From positions 25,573,777 to 25,637,776 of the forward strand of contig OX352761.1 of the NCBI GenBank assembly GCA_947095585.1: a stretch of DNA of 64,000 nt. The letters run 5' to 3'. This document shows, in pieces, positions 21,640 through 32,089 of the stretch. The position numbers were made by a program, and so were the translations under genes. The first letter of the stretch is position 1, and the number at the start of each line of letters is the position of its first letter. Source of the DNA: Nephrocerus scutellatus (taxonomy: Eukaryota; Arthropoda; Insecta; Diptera; Pipunculidae). Below the pieces are notes generated by a model. The model was given only the letters and a program-made list of their open reading frames with translations, made no database searches and was not told the origin of the DNA.

Positions 21640-22020
21640 ACCTCGCGTGCCCGTGGGTCTGTTGGTTTGTTTGTCTGTCGTGGAATCTTGCAATCAATTT
21701 GTATCCTACTTCCCACAGCCAGATTTTATTGACACTTTGCACACATGTCTATTTCCGGTGACAACACTTTTTGTAAAAATAGTGATCGGGCCACAGGGCC
21801 CAGGGGCTCCCATATACATTTTTATTTTTAAATTAACCCGATTTTCTTCACACATGTCTATCTCCGTCCTCCGATAAAAGTACTTTTTGTAGAAAACTGG
21901 AAGTGATCGGGCCCCAGGGCCAAGGGCTCCCATATTATTTGTTTTCAAAATTACCCCAATGTTATTCAAATTTTGTACACATTTATATAACAGTAGCAAC
22001 AATTTTTGTTAAAATTTGGC
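21640..22020 (+). repeat. P115 tandem repeat array, copy 2
   Basis: It starts with cgcgtgcccgtgggtctgttgg and contains about three imperfect units of roughly 110-120 bases. Each carries a cccgattttcttca-type block, tgtctatctccg, gacaacactttttgtaaaaa, agtgatcgggcc and gggctcccata. No coding function is visible. The lead-in sequence before the first unit is also present at 33995 and, inverted, at 21215. Confidence 0.75.
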
Positions 22021-22329
22021 GGTGCTCGTCTAGTTTGTTTTGCTCCACCAGTGTTTGGCATAGTCTGAGAAAGTGTTCAACATACAGTCTCTGTTTTATT
22101 GCTGGCTGAAAACCGTCATATGCACCGTAAATGATAGTCTAGCATCAGTTACCATTCCCAGGTATATAGCTAATGGATGGCAACTTCAAAGATTATTGCC
22201 TCTCTAATTTTCCTCTTGGATATTGGTATGCTTGTGTCTGTGTATATGTGTTAAATACATTTAAAAAATACTTTAATATACCAAAGTAAGTAAGCATTTT
22301 TGGTCATTCGTGAAACGATTAAAAAATAC

Positions 22330-22512
22330 TGCCTCGTCTTTAATTACAACCCTCATTCACAAAACATTCCAACTGTAGGCTCTTTAGACAAGGCCAATCT
22401 GCTTGCTTCACATTTCGCAGCTAGCTCCACGCTACCAGATAGTGCGTTGTCGCCGCCTGTACTTTCTAGAGTCGAATCTCTTTATCAGACTAATCTACTT
22501 TCATACTCGTCA
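22330..22512 (+). mobile_element. Jockey-A copy, first segment (upstream of LOA insertion)
   Basis: The frame has KYCLVFNYNPHSQNIPTVGSL then DKANLLASHFAASSTLPDSAL, and ends SPPVLSRVESLYQTNLLSYSS. These lie just before the RT N-terminal domain and match the equivalent Jockey-A part at 5170-5260. The segment ends at cgtca (22508-22512), which is repeated at 23308, where the element resumes. Confidence 0.75.
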
Positions 22513-23307
22513 GGTAGGTTAGGTTAGGTTATGTTTAGTGGCTGCTATTGCAAACTTAGACTGTTTACGGTCGATTGTGGTACAACAGGATCAAAGCCTT
22601 TCGTCTTTTACTACAAAGCCCATCTGGTGGTTTATATAAATTTAGGGACGTCTCCCACTTTACAGTCCTCGACATCCGATAACCTGTTCAATGTGTGATA
22701 TCCCAATTGCTTCAGTCTTCTGCTTGCAAGAGCCAGACTTGTATACAGGAAGTGGGATACTCTTACTTCCTGTTCGGCGTCATAGCAGCTTCTACAGAAA
22801 TCATTAAACTCACGGCTCATCCTTCCAGCAATTAAACCAAGGAGACAGTGCCCTGTTAAAATACCTATAGTTTTTTTTCTATTCCTTCTTTGCAGGGATA
22901 TCAGTGCTCTTGAGCGATCCAGTCTAGGACAAACCTGTTTCGCTATAGTACATATGTGGGTGGGCGCCCACCTCGCGTTTGTAATGCTTCTGCTTTTATC
23001 CCGAAGCAAAAACGTAACCGTTGATAAAGGTCTTCCTATGCGTGCCCTTTTCGGTCGCAGCTGAAGCTTAGTGCCATTTCTAGCCAGTTCGTCTGCCTTG
23101 CAGTTACCGACAATAACAGAGTAACCGGGGACCCAGACTAAGCGGATTTTGAAATACTCACTCATCTTCTTGAAAGATGTGTGGCAGCTTATCGCTACCC
23201 CCGAAGTCATTGGGATTGAATCCAGCGATTTGATTGCCGCCTGACTGTCTACATAATTTACGAAGAATGTTAATACAAGAGTTTCTCGTGGCGACCCATC
23301 CCTCCCA
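22513..23307 (-). mobile_element. 5'-truncated LOA-like retrotransposon inserted in Jockey-A
   Basis: The minus-strand ORF (23210-22632, 192 aa) encodes the end of an RNase H domain: VWVPGYSVIVGNCKADELARNGT, equivalent to the usual WVPGHSGIEGNEKADELA, with His replaced by Tyr. The conserved post-RNase H region follows (TGHCLLGLIAGRM...FCRSCYDAEQEVRVSHFLY). The 3' UTR runs to a tail with two to three cctaa units (22514-22527). It is flanked by a cgtca duplication, and Jockey-A coding sequence resumes on the far side, which shows target-primed insertion of a truncated copy. Its coding part is open over 190 codons, so it is fairly young. Confidence 0.8.
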
Positions 23308-23421
23308 CGTCAAGTAGCTAGAGTATTAAATGATCTCAACATTCATTAATCAGCTGGGCCTGCTATGGAGGTGTTCTTCAACGTTGACATTGCCACTGCG
23401 CAGGCTTTTCCATTTTTCATA
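23308..23421 (+). mobile_element. Jockey-A copy, middle segment
   Basis: It resumes with cgtcaagtagctagagtattaaatgatctcaac (RQVARVLNDLN in the copy at 5160), followed by CSSTLTLPLRRLFHFSY after a small deletion. It is then interrupted by the mariner at 23424. Confidence 0.75.
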
Positions 23422-23423
23422 TA

Positions 23424-24726
23424 AAGGGTGTTTTTTTAGGAGGTTTGTTTTTCCGATAGATGTCGTTTTATTTTATGACAGTTATTTTGACAGCTCAAAG
23501 TGGCATTTCTACTCAGTATTGTTTGGCAAATCATTATGAATAGGTTAACTCCAGAACAACGTTTTCAAATCGTGGAAATTTATTTTCAAAATCAGTGTTC
23601 AATTAAAAATGTTTATAGAGCACTTCGTGAATTTTATGGTGCACATAATCGTCCGTCAGAGACCACCATAAAGAACGTAATTACCAAATTTCGGTCTACA
23701 TTCACTCTTTTGGATGCCAAGCCACCGACAAGAATGAGAAGAGTTCGTACAGAAGAAAATATTGCTGTCGTTGAGGCCAGTGTCGAAGAAAACGACAATT
23801 TATCGATTCGTCGTCGTGCTCAGCAAATTGGACTTTGTCCATCGACTTTATGGAAAATTTTACGTAAAGATTTGGGTTTGGTGCCATACAAAATTCAATT
23901 GGTGCAAGAATTAAAGCCACACGACCATCGTTTGCGCCGTGAATTCAGTGATTGGTCGTTAAATCAATTGAACGAAGATCCATTTTTTTACCGTAAAATT
24001 CTCTTCAGTGATGAGGCGCATTTTTTGTTAAATGGATACGTCAACAAACAAAATTGTCGCATTTGGAGCAAAGATAATCCACACGCCGTTCAAGAATTAC
24101 CAATGCATCCTGATAAATGTACTGTTTGGTGCGGTCTATGGGCTGGTGGGATTATCGGTCCATATTTCTTTAAAAATGAGGAAGGACGACGCGTTACCGT
24201 GAATGGAAATCGATACAGAACCATGTTAAATGAGTTTTTGTTGTCAAATCTTGAAGATATGGATATGGATGAAATGTGGTTTCAACAAGATGGTGCCACT
24301 TGCCATACAGCACGTGAAACAATCGACTTATTGAAAGAAACTTTCAACGACAACATTATTTCGAGAAATGGTCCGGTGAATTGGCCTCCGCGTTCGTGCG
24401 ATTTGACGCCACTCGATTACTTTTTGTGGGGATACGTGAAGTCATTGGTTTATGTGGATAAACCTCAATCGATTGACGCTTTGGAAACCAATATTCAACG
24501 TGTCATTGCTGACATACGCCCTCAAATGCTTGAAAAAGTGCTGGAAAATTGGACCTCCAGAATGACATTTGTGAAAAATAGTCGTGGTAGCCATATGCCA
24601 GAAATTGTGTTTAAATGTTCAATGCCAAAAAATTATCTACCAAAAAAAAAAAATTTTGGTCATTTCATAATTTTATATGTGTTTTATTCAAAAAAGAAAT
24701 CGGCAACCTCTTAAAAAAACACCCGT
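23424..24726 (+). mobile_element. Intact-looking DD41D (rosa-like) mariner-superfamily transposon
   Basis: A 1303-bp element is flanked by TA dinucleotides (23422-23423 and 24727-24728). The terminal inverted repeats of about 22 bp are nearly identical: aagggtgtttttttaggagg at the left and, reverse-complemented at the right, acgggtgtttttttaagagg. It holds a single uninterrupted transposase ORF. It is inserted in the Jockey-A coding region, whose sequence continues on both sides. Structure and integrity suggest a young, possibly still mobile copy, and it could cross-mobilise relatives with similar ends. A same-length decayed relative lies at 59898-61202. Confidence 0.9.
23536..24714 (+). CDS. 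DD41D mariner-superfamily transposase
   Basis: Cut-and-paste transposase of 392 aa. It starts at MNRLTPEQRF, which aligns with the start of the relative at 61090; an in-frame upstream ATG at 23500 adds 12 unlikely residues. Residues 1-55 form the first HTH, and about 88-125 the second (IRRRAQQIGLCPSTLWKIL). The catalytic core has D159 (ILFSDEAHF), D252 (WFQQDGATCHTA) and D294 (SCDLTPLDYFLWGY). Forty-one residues separate the last two Asp, the spacing that defines the DD41D group described from fruit flies. All three are intact. The ORF runs past the position where the relative stops (about residue 360) and ends inside the right terminal repeat, after an A-rich run near 24642. The extra basic tail may therefore come from an indel in that run. 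Confidence 0.9.
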   Translation: MNRLTPEQRFQIVEIYFQNQCSIKNVYRALREFYGAHNRPSETTIKNVITKFRSTFTLLDAKPPTRMRRVRTEENIAVVEASVEENDNLSIRRRAQQIGLCPSTLWKILRKDLGLVPYKIQLVQELKPHDHRLRREFSDWSLNQLNEDPFFYRKILFSDEAHFLLNGYVNKQNCRIWSKDNPHAVQELPMHPDKCTVWCGLWAGGIIGPYFFKNEEGRRVTVNGNRYRTMLNEFLLSNLEDMDMDEMWFQQDGATCHTARETIDLLKETFNDNIISRNGPVNWPPRSCDLTPLDYFLWGYVKSLVYVDKPQSIDALETNIQRVIADIRPQMLEKVLENWTSRMTFVKNSRGSHMPEIVFKCSMPKNYLPKKKNFGHFIILYVFYSKKKSATS

Positions 24727-24728
24727 TA

Positions 24729-25095
24729 CTTTTGGGACACTGTCCAGCGCGTTCCTAAAAAAGGCGAACCGTCTTCTCTTTCCTCGTACCGATCCATTGC
24801 GCTAACATCCATACTTTCTTTTGACAGAGCCTGGCATCAAGCTCTTTCGTCGAAATTGAATAACTATGGAATTGATAAAACGCAGTGCCTTGGACTACTA
24901 ACTTCCATTCAATGTTCACTTCATAAACGCTGATGTTCCCTAGGGCTCTGTTTTGTCACCGACACTTTTTCTCATTTTCATAAATAAACTCCTATCCGCA
25001 AGTTTTAATCCAATTCAGCATAAGAAAATGGGGACTACACAGTAAAGTAGAATATAACGCTTCCAAACCCCAATCTTGCCATCAGCAGAATAGGG
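24729..25095 (+). mobile_element. Jockey-A copy, last segment
   Basis: It continues the RT after the mariner: VPKKGEPSSLSSYRSIALTS, a deletion, then FDRAWHQALSSKLNNYGIDKT. Next come ADVP*GSVLSPTLFLIFINKLL (GVPQG with Gln changed to stop) and GLHSKVEYNASKPQSC. Motif C (FADD) has been deleted. Dead copy, same strand as the segments at 22330 and 23308. Confidence 0.75.
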
Positions 25096-25129
25096 GTAAT
25101 AACACAGAATGCTCTAGAATTGCAGGTGG

Positions 25130-26085
25130 CCGTAACTAGTAACTATCTCTGACTGGTGGAAGTGCGATCAAACCTCCACGTGGTGGCCGCCGGTAATTTC
25201 CCTCCAATGCAGAAAAAGCGGAATGTTCGGGCTAGTCCCTTCAAAGTAATGTTGGTGCGAGGCCAATAACCTCGCCCGTAAAAAATTATTATTACGGAAC
25301 CCAAAATCAGCCTCGGATACACTGATGAACGACGACGACCACGGCAACGAAAACGACTAAGCAATTTAAGAATTTTCTCATGGAACGTACGCTCACTGTA
25401 TAGAGTTCGAGCTGCTCAGCAGCTGGCCGATACCCTGTCTAACTATAACACTGACATAACAGCAATCCAGGAGATGTGGTAGACATTGAATGGTGCCTTA
25501 CGAAAATTAGAATATGACATTTATTACAGCTGTCATGCAAGATATCATGTGCTCGGGATGGGGTTTCTAGTCAGCAAAAGAATGAAACCCACCGTTATCG
25601 GCTTTAAAGCAATAAATGAACTGCTATGCACCCTTCGTGTGCGGGGCAAGTGTAAAAACATAAGCCTCATAAACGTTCACGCACCTAAAGAGGACTCCCC
25701 AGATGATGAAAAAGAAGAATTCTTTGAATCAGTCGAACGGGAACTCCATGCCTGCCCTCAGTACAATCTAGAAATCATTCTGGGGGAAATATGAATGCTT
25801 AAATAGGTAGGGAGCCAGTATTCAGGCAGTATATTGGCACCCATAGCTAACACGAGAACACTAATGACAGTGGACAAAGAGTCATAGAGATGGCAGCAAG
25901 CAATAATTTGGTCGTTGCAAGTACAAGGTTTGTGCGTAAATATATCCACAAAGCCTGGGTATCTCCTGACGGAGCCACTCGCAACCAGATAGACCACGTG
26001 TTGATAGACCGCCGCCACAACCCGAACTTGATGACGGTACGAACGTACCGAGGTGCCAACATCGACTCGGACCACTATTAGTTCG
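25130..26085 (+). mobile_element. RTE-A retrotransposon 5' region with APE endonuclease
   Basis: After a 5' region that recurs, inverted, at 47740-47900, the plus-strand frames read RILSWNVRSLY-like at about 25370 (written IFSWNVRSLYRVRAA), then ITAIQEMW (catalytic Glu) followed by a stop. Next come a long open stretch 25486-25794 (MGFLVSKRMKPTVIGF, SLINVHAPKEDSPDDEKEEFFE), then REPVFRQYIGTHS and VIEMAASNNLVVASTRF. It ends with SPDGATRNQIDHVLIDRR and NIDSDHY. This is the endonuclease of craniofacial-development-protein-2-like RTE proteins. It carries stops and at least one frameshift near 25790, where the GDxN motif is damaged. It ends at the SDHY motif, where a SINE begins. Confidence 0.75.
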
Positions 26086-26285
26086 ATTCCCATAAATTCT
26101 AAAAATCTTTTTCACGGTCCCACCTCTCGCAAACGTCTGACAAACTTTCAAGAGTAATAACTGTTATGGAAAGCGTCTTTCAGATATGGCTTTTCTTCAT
26201 TTGTGTACAAAAATGTAACACACACAATACGGACGCTTGCGATAAGCTAGTCTCTGGACTGCTTTTGTGGCAAAATATTATTAAA
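26080..26285 (+). mobile_element. tRNA-derived SINE, 5'-truncated
   Basis: It starts inside the B box (gttcgattccca) and follows the body of the SINE at 15586-15868: ggtcccacctctcgcaaacgtctgacaaac, gaaagcgtctt, gtgtacaaaaatgtaacacacacaatac. It ends at gcaaaatattatta. The A box is lost. It directly abuts the truncated RTE-A endonuclease. Confidence 0.75.
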
Positions 26286-26419
26286 GAAACAAAAAGCAAA
26301 GACAAGCTTTCCGAGGTCTTGTAAAGAATATTGCATTTATCTAATGGCAGTGTATTTTATTTTCCATCTTCCAATTGTTGATAGTGCATCTTAAAAATGA
26401 TCAATAAAGCCTACAGATT

Positions 26420-26800
26420 TGTTCATTGTCATCAGCAAATCTCACAATTAAGTCGGAAAGTCCGAAAAGTATATATTAAAAAGTGCAGGTCCAAAGACCG
26501 AACCTTGGGGGACTCCATATAATGTTTTGTTCTTGGGACCGACAAAAACTTTAGAGTACCTACCTATCGGAATAATATGCTTGCATAAGTGTTATAAACC
26601 AAGCAGGAAACTCCAACTAAATTAGTTTGAAGATAATTCCCTGGTGCCACACAGTGTCAAACGCTTTTAAAGCCACAGAACGTACTTCCAAATAATTTAT
26701 GACGAGCTCTATCGCTTGACCGTATTTTTCTGTGATATATTCGTTGAAAGGGCAACCGTGTTGACCATACATTTCATGAGAAAATTCTTAAATAGTTAAG
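26420..26800 (-). mobile_element. Non-LTR reverse transcriptase fragment (Jockey/CR1 type)
   Basis: The minus strand contains ALKAFDTVWHQGIIFKLI (motif A region; the catalytic-position Asp of the usual LD.. is lost) at about 26670. GVPQGSVFGPALFNIYFSDFP (motif B) lies at about 26512, and a damaged FADD (LRFADD across a frame change) at about 26440. It is clearly a retrotransposon RT but differs from Jockey-A and -B. Stops are frequent. Confidence 0.65.
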
Positions 26801-28640
26801 CAGTTTCCGTTTCTGCTGGATCAGGGGCTGATTAGAGGTTCGGTAGTAAAGTATTTTTTTACCAAAGATTGCATTGTACTATATATGTATCTAGTTAGTT
26901 AGAATTGCCTATTATGATGGTACAGTCTCAGATATAATTAAATTTTGTTTTAAAAAAACAAAGTTGGTTTCAAAAACTATAATTAATTGAAACAGAAAAC
27001 ATCTCTGTAATCGCCTGCCATTGAAAGATAACCAAAAATTTTCGGAGCTATCAAGGAACACAGTTTTAAACTTGGAATTAGGACATCATTTCCTATTAAT
27101 TCGCAAACTATACCTTGTGTTTGACTTGCTTAAGCAAATCAAAGATTCTAATCACTATCTCTAACTAAACAGGTAACCCATTGAGAGTATTCTCATGGCT
27201 TTATGAAATTCTTTTTTGAAGACTGAGCGATTCAGTACATTTTGCAAATGTATGTCTTTGGATGAACATCTGATTTTCCTGGAAGCCGCACTGGTATAGA
27301 ACCATAATGACTTAATTGTATGCGGTTATGCTGCCATCTAGATTCTGGAATGGGCCGGTAAAAGCATCAGCATGTCTGATACTAAAAAACTCATACTTGA
27401 TGCACTCCTTTATATATAGAGTATTTTGGAAACATTTTCCTCCTTCCAGCAATATTTTTTTGTTAATTGATTGGTGAAGTGCGGGTACTCAGCCCTATTT
27501 TTTATTAGCTCCGCAAGGATGTGTTCAATAACCTTGCTTCATTTACGAGTACAGTGCCTATTTAGCAATATCATGAAAATGCTATCTTAATCGCTCCAAG
27601 CTGCCTTTCGGCGATCAAATTTCTACTTTTGTCTTTGCATTATGAACCATGCCTTTACTTAGATTTAATGAAAATCTCCCGCAATCAATCTCAAAACGCG
27701 GGTGCACTTAAGGAACAAGTTCCGAGAATCAATTTAATATTTAAAAAATATTGTGATCTACTGCCACAAGGAGGCGCAACGAAATCAGTTCAAAATTAAC
27801 TTTAGAGAGAAAAACGTTAGAGTGAATTCATGATTGGCTCCACAACCTGGCCTCCCGGTTAGAGGCAATTAACCGAAGCAAAAATATCGCATGCAAAGCA
27901 ACACTTTTTTGGGAGAAAGGAATCGTGTGCAGGATTTTGATGCAATTCAAAAGACTCTCGTATACATTATTACCATAATAAGGATCATAAAATAATTTAA
28001 ATAATTTTACACTGAATCATGGATCATCTCTGATCTATATCAAAGTTTAGATGTTGGCGTATGGCGTTAAATTATGAGCACGACTCTACCAGTTTGATAA
28101 ATGCGATGCGAAAACGTCGAATAAATTTATTGTTGGCACGCAATCGCACATCATCAGCTTTTGGTGGTGGTAGCGTTGTTCTCGTAGCGGCACATGGCCC
28201 GGCTTTTTGACTTTTACGAATAGGACGTCTGGCTACTGATCGCAACAAATTGCTACCGATTTGCCTTGAGGCTTCTTGGACGTCGTGTATTGATACGCGA
28301 AAGAAAGAAAAACTGCGAATATGCAAATTGACTGATTGCGGCTTAGAATTTGATTTGCGTTAGTGGAGAGCTATTAGCATAATTCAGCTAACGGTATACC
28401 CAAAGGTGAGTAATCAAAGCGAAAATGGAAAGTCAATCAATTTATATAAAGACGTTGAAGGGTTATTGTTGTCTGAAAGAATGGTCTTGTGGCGTCAAAC
28501 AGATCGGCGCTATGAATGAGCATGTATTAAAAAATTCAACTCAGTTTAAGTGCCATTAGTGGTTCTAACTAAGCATTTGGTTAATATTATCGGAGAAAAA
28601 CTCAACAACTAATGAATTGATCCACATAATAGCTCGACCT
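26801..28640. other. AT-rich spacer, nothing firm
   Basis: Mostly noncoding. Part of 27150-27420 could be a worn retrotransposon C-terminus on the minus strand, but similarity is too weak to claim. The 84-aa minus-strand ORF at 28072-28326 (Arg-rich) has no recognisable domain. Confidence 0.35.
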
Positions 28641-28647
28641 AACAAAA

Positions 28648-29377
28648 TTCAACGACAACTTAACAACTCAACAATTCAACAATTCAACAACTCAACAACT
28701 CAACAACTCAACAACTCAACAACTCAACAACTCAACAACTCAACAACTCAACAACTCAACAACTCAACAACTCAACAACTCAACAACTCAACAACTCAAC
28801 AACTCAACAACTCAACAACTCAACAACTCAACAACTCAACAACTCAACAACTCAACAACTCAACAACTCAACAACTCAACAACTCAACAACTCAACAACT
28901 CAACAACTCAACAACTCAACAACTCAACAACTCAACAACTCAACAACTCAACAACTTAACAACTCAACAACTCAACAACTCAACAACTCAACAACTCAAC
29001 AACTCAACAACTCAACAACTCAACAACTCAACAACTCAACAACTTAACAACTCAACAACTCAACAACTCAACAACTCAACAACTCAACAACTCAACAACT
29101 CAACAACTCAACAACTCAACAACTCAACAACTCAACAACTCAACAACTCAACAACTCAACAACTCAACAACTCAACAACTCAACAACTCAACAACTCAAC
29201 AACTCAACAACTCAACAACTCAACAACTCAACAACTCAACAACTCAACAACTCAACAACTCAACAACTCAACAACTCAACAACTCAACAACTCAACAACT
29301 CAACAACTCAACAACTCAACAACTCAACAACTCAACAACTCAACAACTCAACAACTCAACAACACAACAACTCAAAT
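28648..29377 (+). repeat. Octanucleotide (CAACTCAA)n array
   Basis: About 730 bases of a tandem 8-bp unit, nearly perfect. There are a few C-to-T variants (caacttaa at about 28955 and 29041), and degenerate units at the left end (caattcaa) and right end (cacaacaa). Since 8 and 3 share no factor, the translation repeats every 24 bases, giving the 276-aa ORF at 28617-29447 a TTQQLNNS repeat. This ORF is almost certainly a by-product of the satellite and not a gene. It is one of the most homogeneous tandem arrays in the window. Confidence 0.95.
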
Positions 29378-32085
29378 AGTTACTGTACTCATTCTTGCTA
29401 ATTACTTCAACATGCCAGTGTTGGTTCTGCTTTTCAAGTGGCTTTAAATGGTTCACAAATTTTTACAGCACATTACCCACGCTATTGATATCCGTAGTAA
29501 ATTGTCAAAGGACGGCAAGTATTTATGCAAAATTCGTCGCACAGGGAAAATAATCATGTTGCCACAATTTAAGTTTAAATTAAAATATCCTCTTGGCACA
29601 CAGGGGTTGCAACACTGCTTCTGCGGTGTGGGTTGCATAGCGTTAATCACTTTGGTTTTTGACTTAATTTCATTGAGGGCACCCAATAAAGGACACCTTC
29701 AGGGGTTGCTTTGTGTTTGCCGACGGCTGATTGCAAATTTCAGCAAATTGCAAATAATTCAAATGCTAAGGATATGTGATGCTAGATGCACACACAATTG
29801 CCTAATGACAAGGACGACATCTGCCCTGTTATGCTTGGCAGACTGGGCCATATTTACTGCGACGCTGGCAATAATCGGCGGCCAAAAATATTTCGTCAGC
29901 ACTTCAATTATATTGTCATCAGTGAATTTGACATCTTGTGGTGGCAAAGTTTTCGCCCAAAAACGATCGAAAGTCGAAGAAGAAATTTGATTTTAATTAC
30001 ATGATGAGTTAACCGCGTGTGTCGCGAAAATGTTCGTGCTGTGAGGTAGACACATATTCACACAGCGCACATTTAAGGATAATAATTTTATTTGCATCTA
30101 TTTGTTGACAGAAAGACTTTCTTCGAATTGTCCAAATGATCGGGAGCAAATCATCAATAGCAGACGCACCACACCTGCTCAGTATTGCTGTGTCATCCAA
30201 TTTGCAACCAAATTGTGCAAAACTGCAAATGCGCACTGCTCAAGCCAATCCAACCACTAAAAGCAATTTCCTGATTGTGTGGTGCCATTATTTACATTAA
30301 CCCCCTCTAGATTCGCTGCTTTGGCTGATGCTGCGGTTTAAGATCTTAACGCGTTGTACAATCGCAGACGAACGCGAAATCATTTTGTTACCAAAGTAAA
30401 CAAAATTACCCCTTTACGCATCATCACTTCGGGTAATTGTTATTTGTTGCTCCACCGCAGAAAATTCCCTTCCCACAGCAGCGTCTTAGCCAATGCAATC
30501 TGACACCAACCCGCAGCCGATCCTCGACAGCAATTTTTCCTAATGATGGAGACGTAAATCGAATCAGTTAAGAAGCACATTGGGCGATGATATCTCCCCA
30601 ACATCCGCCTGGAACGCGGTCGAGCTGGCGCTTACGCGCTTCAATGATCGTTGCGACAAGATCGCTACATACTGCATACATTTCGAAATCCCCATCATTT
30701 GTGATATCGGATCTGATCCGATCTGAATCTCCTTAAACTGAATCTGGGTTGGATGTGAATGCGGACTTTGCAAATGCAAATTTAAACATTGTAAGTTGCG
30801 CGTTAAAGGAGATCACTTTGCAGCGATCATGCTCCAAATTGTCTACTGTGAGTCTGTGCGATCAATCAATGAAAGGAATGAATGAATGAATGAGTGAGTG
30901 AGGGAACTGAATGAATAAAACTGGGTGGTTGTGGTGGAAGTGGATGGAAGCGACTGATCGTTTTTGAGGGGTTCTGCGGTTGCAAATGCAGCCACAGATA
31001 AACGTGATATCCGACCTTTGCATGAATGCATTCAACCAAATCTGCTCCCATCATCCTGTGGTAGTTAGTTAGTGCTTGCTTCTTCTCCAAATCGCGGAGT
31101 CGTATATTTTTATTATTATTGATCCTCAGCATAGCTTCTCTTCCTCATCAGATAACTCTGATGGTAACTCGACTATGGCCGCTTGTTCATCACTCCATCG
31201 GATCTCTCATCAATGGACCATCAATAGCAAGTCATCAAACAATCAATGTATCTCATACATTTAACCATTATTTGTTTTGCGTATGTTGCAACCTCTACGC
31301 ACGGACATCAGCCGAGAGTAGCGAACGGGAATCTGCTACAAACCGTTTGCCAAACAATTCGCAATTGGCATATAGCAATGATCATAACTCTCGGCAAAGA
31401 ATGAAGAGAAACTCACGATAATGATCATCGCGCGGCATCCTGAGATGCATCTTGCGATCGTCAGTGTAGGATGTGCTGATGCTGATGGATGTGCGAAGTG
31501 AAATTGCAAATGTTCGAAATGGAATTTCGGCGCAATGATGCGTTAAACAACATAAGTTGCCATTATTTGTTGACGGGAGTGATGCGGAGTGGCGGTCGTG
31601 CAGTTGTTCGGGCTTTTCAAAAACCAAACGCAATGCAAAACAAGAAATTAGTTTTGTTCGCCGGGAGACCTTGAACGTTTTGCTTGTACCTTGTTAGTAT
31701 ACCTAACAATTGTAATTAAATGCAATTCTCATGTTAACACCAAAATATTACACTAAACGCATTAATTAAGGTTATTAGCACAACAATTCGCGGTAGAACA
31801 CAGATGACATTAATGACGAGCTGCAGGAATTGTAATCGAATTTTCTGTTCGACTGTTTGAGGGAGGTATTTGTATCGTTAACATTCGTGCAGCTGTTTGT
31901 AATTGATGCTGCAATTAAGAGCGGAATTTTTTCTTCTTAATAATTTATTAATTAAATAATTTTTCGTAAATTATTCTTAAGATAGGTTAGTTATTTTGAA
32001 AATACATTCCCCAGCGAACAAGTCATAAAAAACCCAAAGCAGACAGAAGAGGCCATGAATCAGCAAATGATTTTAGGCCTCTAAG
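29378..32085. other. Host-like spacer
   Basis: No transposon similarity and no supported gene. The 180-aa ORF 29448-29990 and several overlapping short ORFs have no recognisable domain. Low-complexity Ser/His-coding shadows at 30870-31130 arise from tgaatgaatgagtgag repeats (about 30880-30905). Confidence 0.35.
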
Positions 32086-32089
32086 TCTC

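Noticed and set aside
22508..22535. Internal telomeric repeat
   Set aside because: Only two to three TTAGG units, and they coincide with the 3' tail of an LOA retrotransposon; this explains them better than a telomere relic.
27150..27420. Possible retrotransposon C-terminus on the minus strand
   Set aside because: A vague LNGLP-like motif only, with multiple stops; too weak to annotate.
28617..29447. 276-aa Gln/Asn/Thr-rich ORF
   Set aside because: It is produced by the CAACTCAA array. Any 8-bp repeat without a stop gives such a frame, and the non-repeat ends have no family features.
29448..29990. 180-aa plus-strand ORF following the octamer array
   Set aside because: No domain, and it overlaps other open frames on both strands in unbiased sequence; not supported as a gene.
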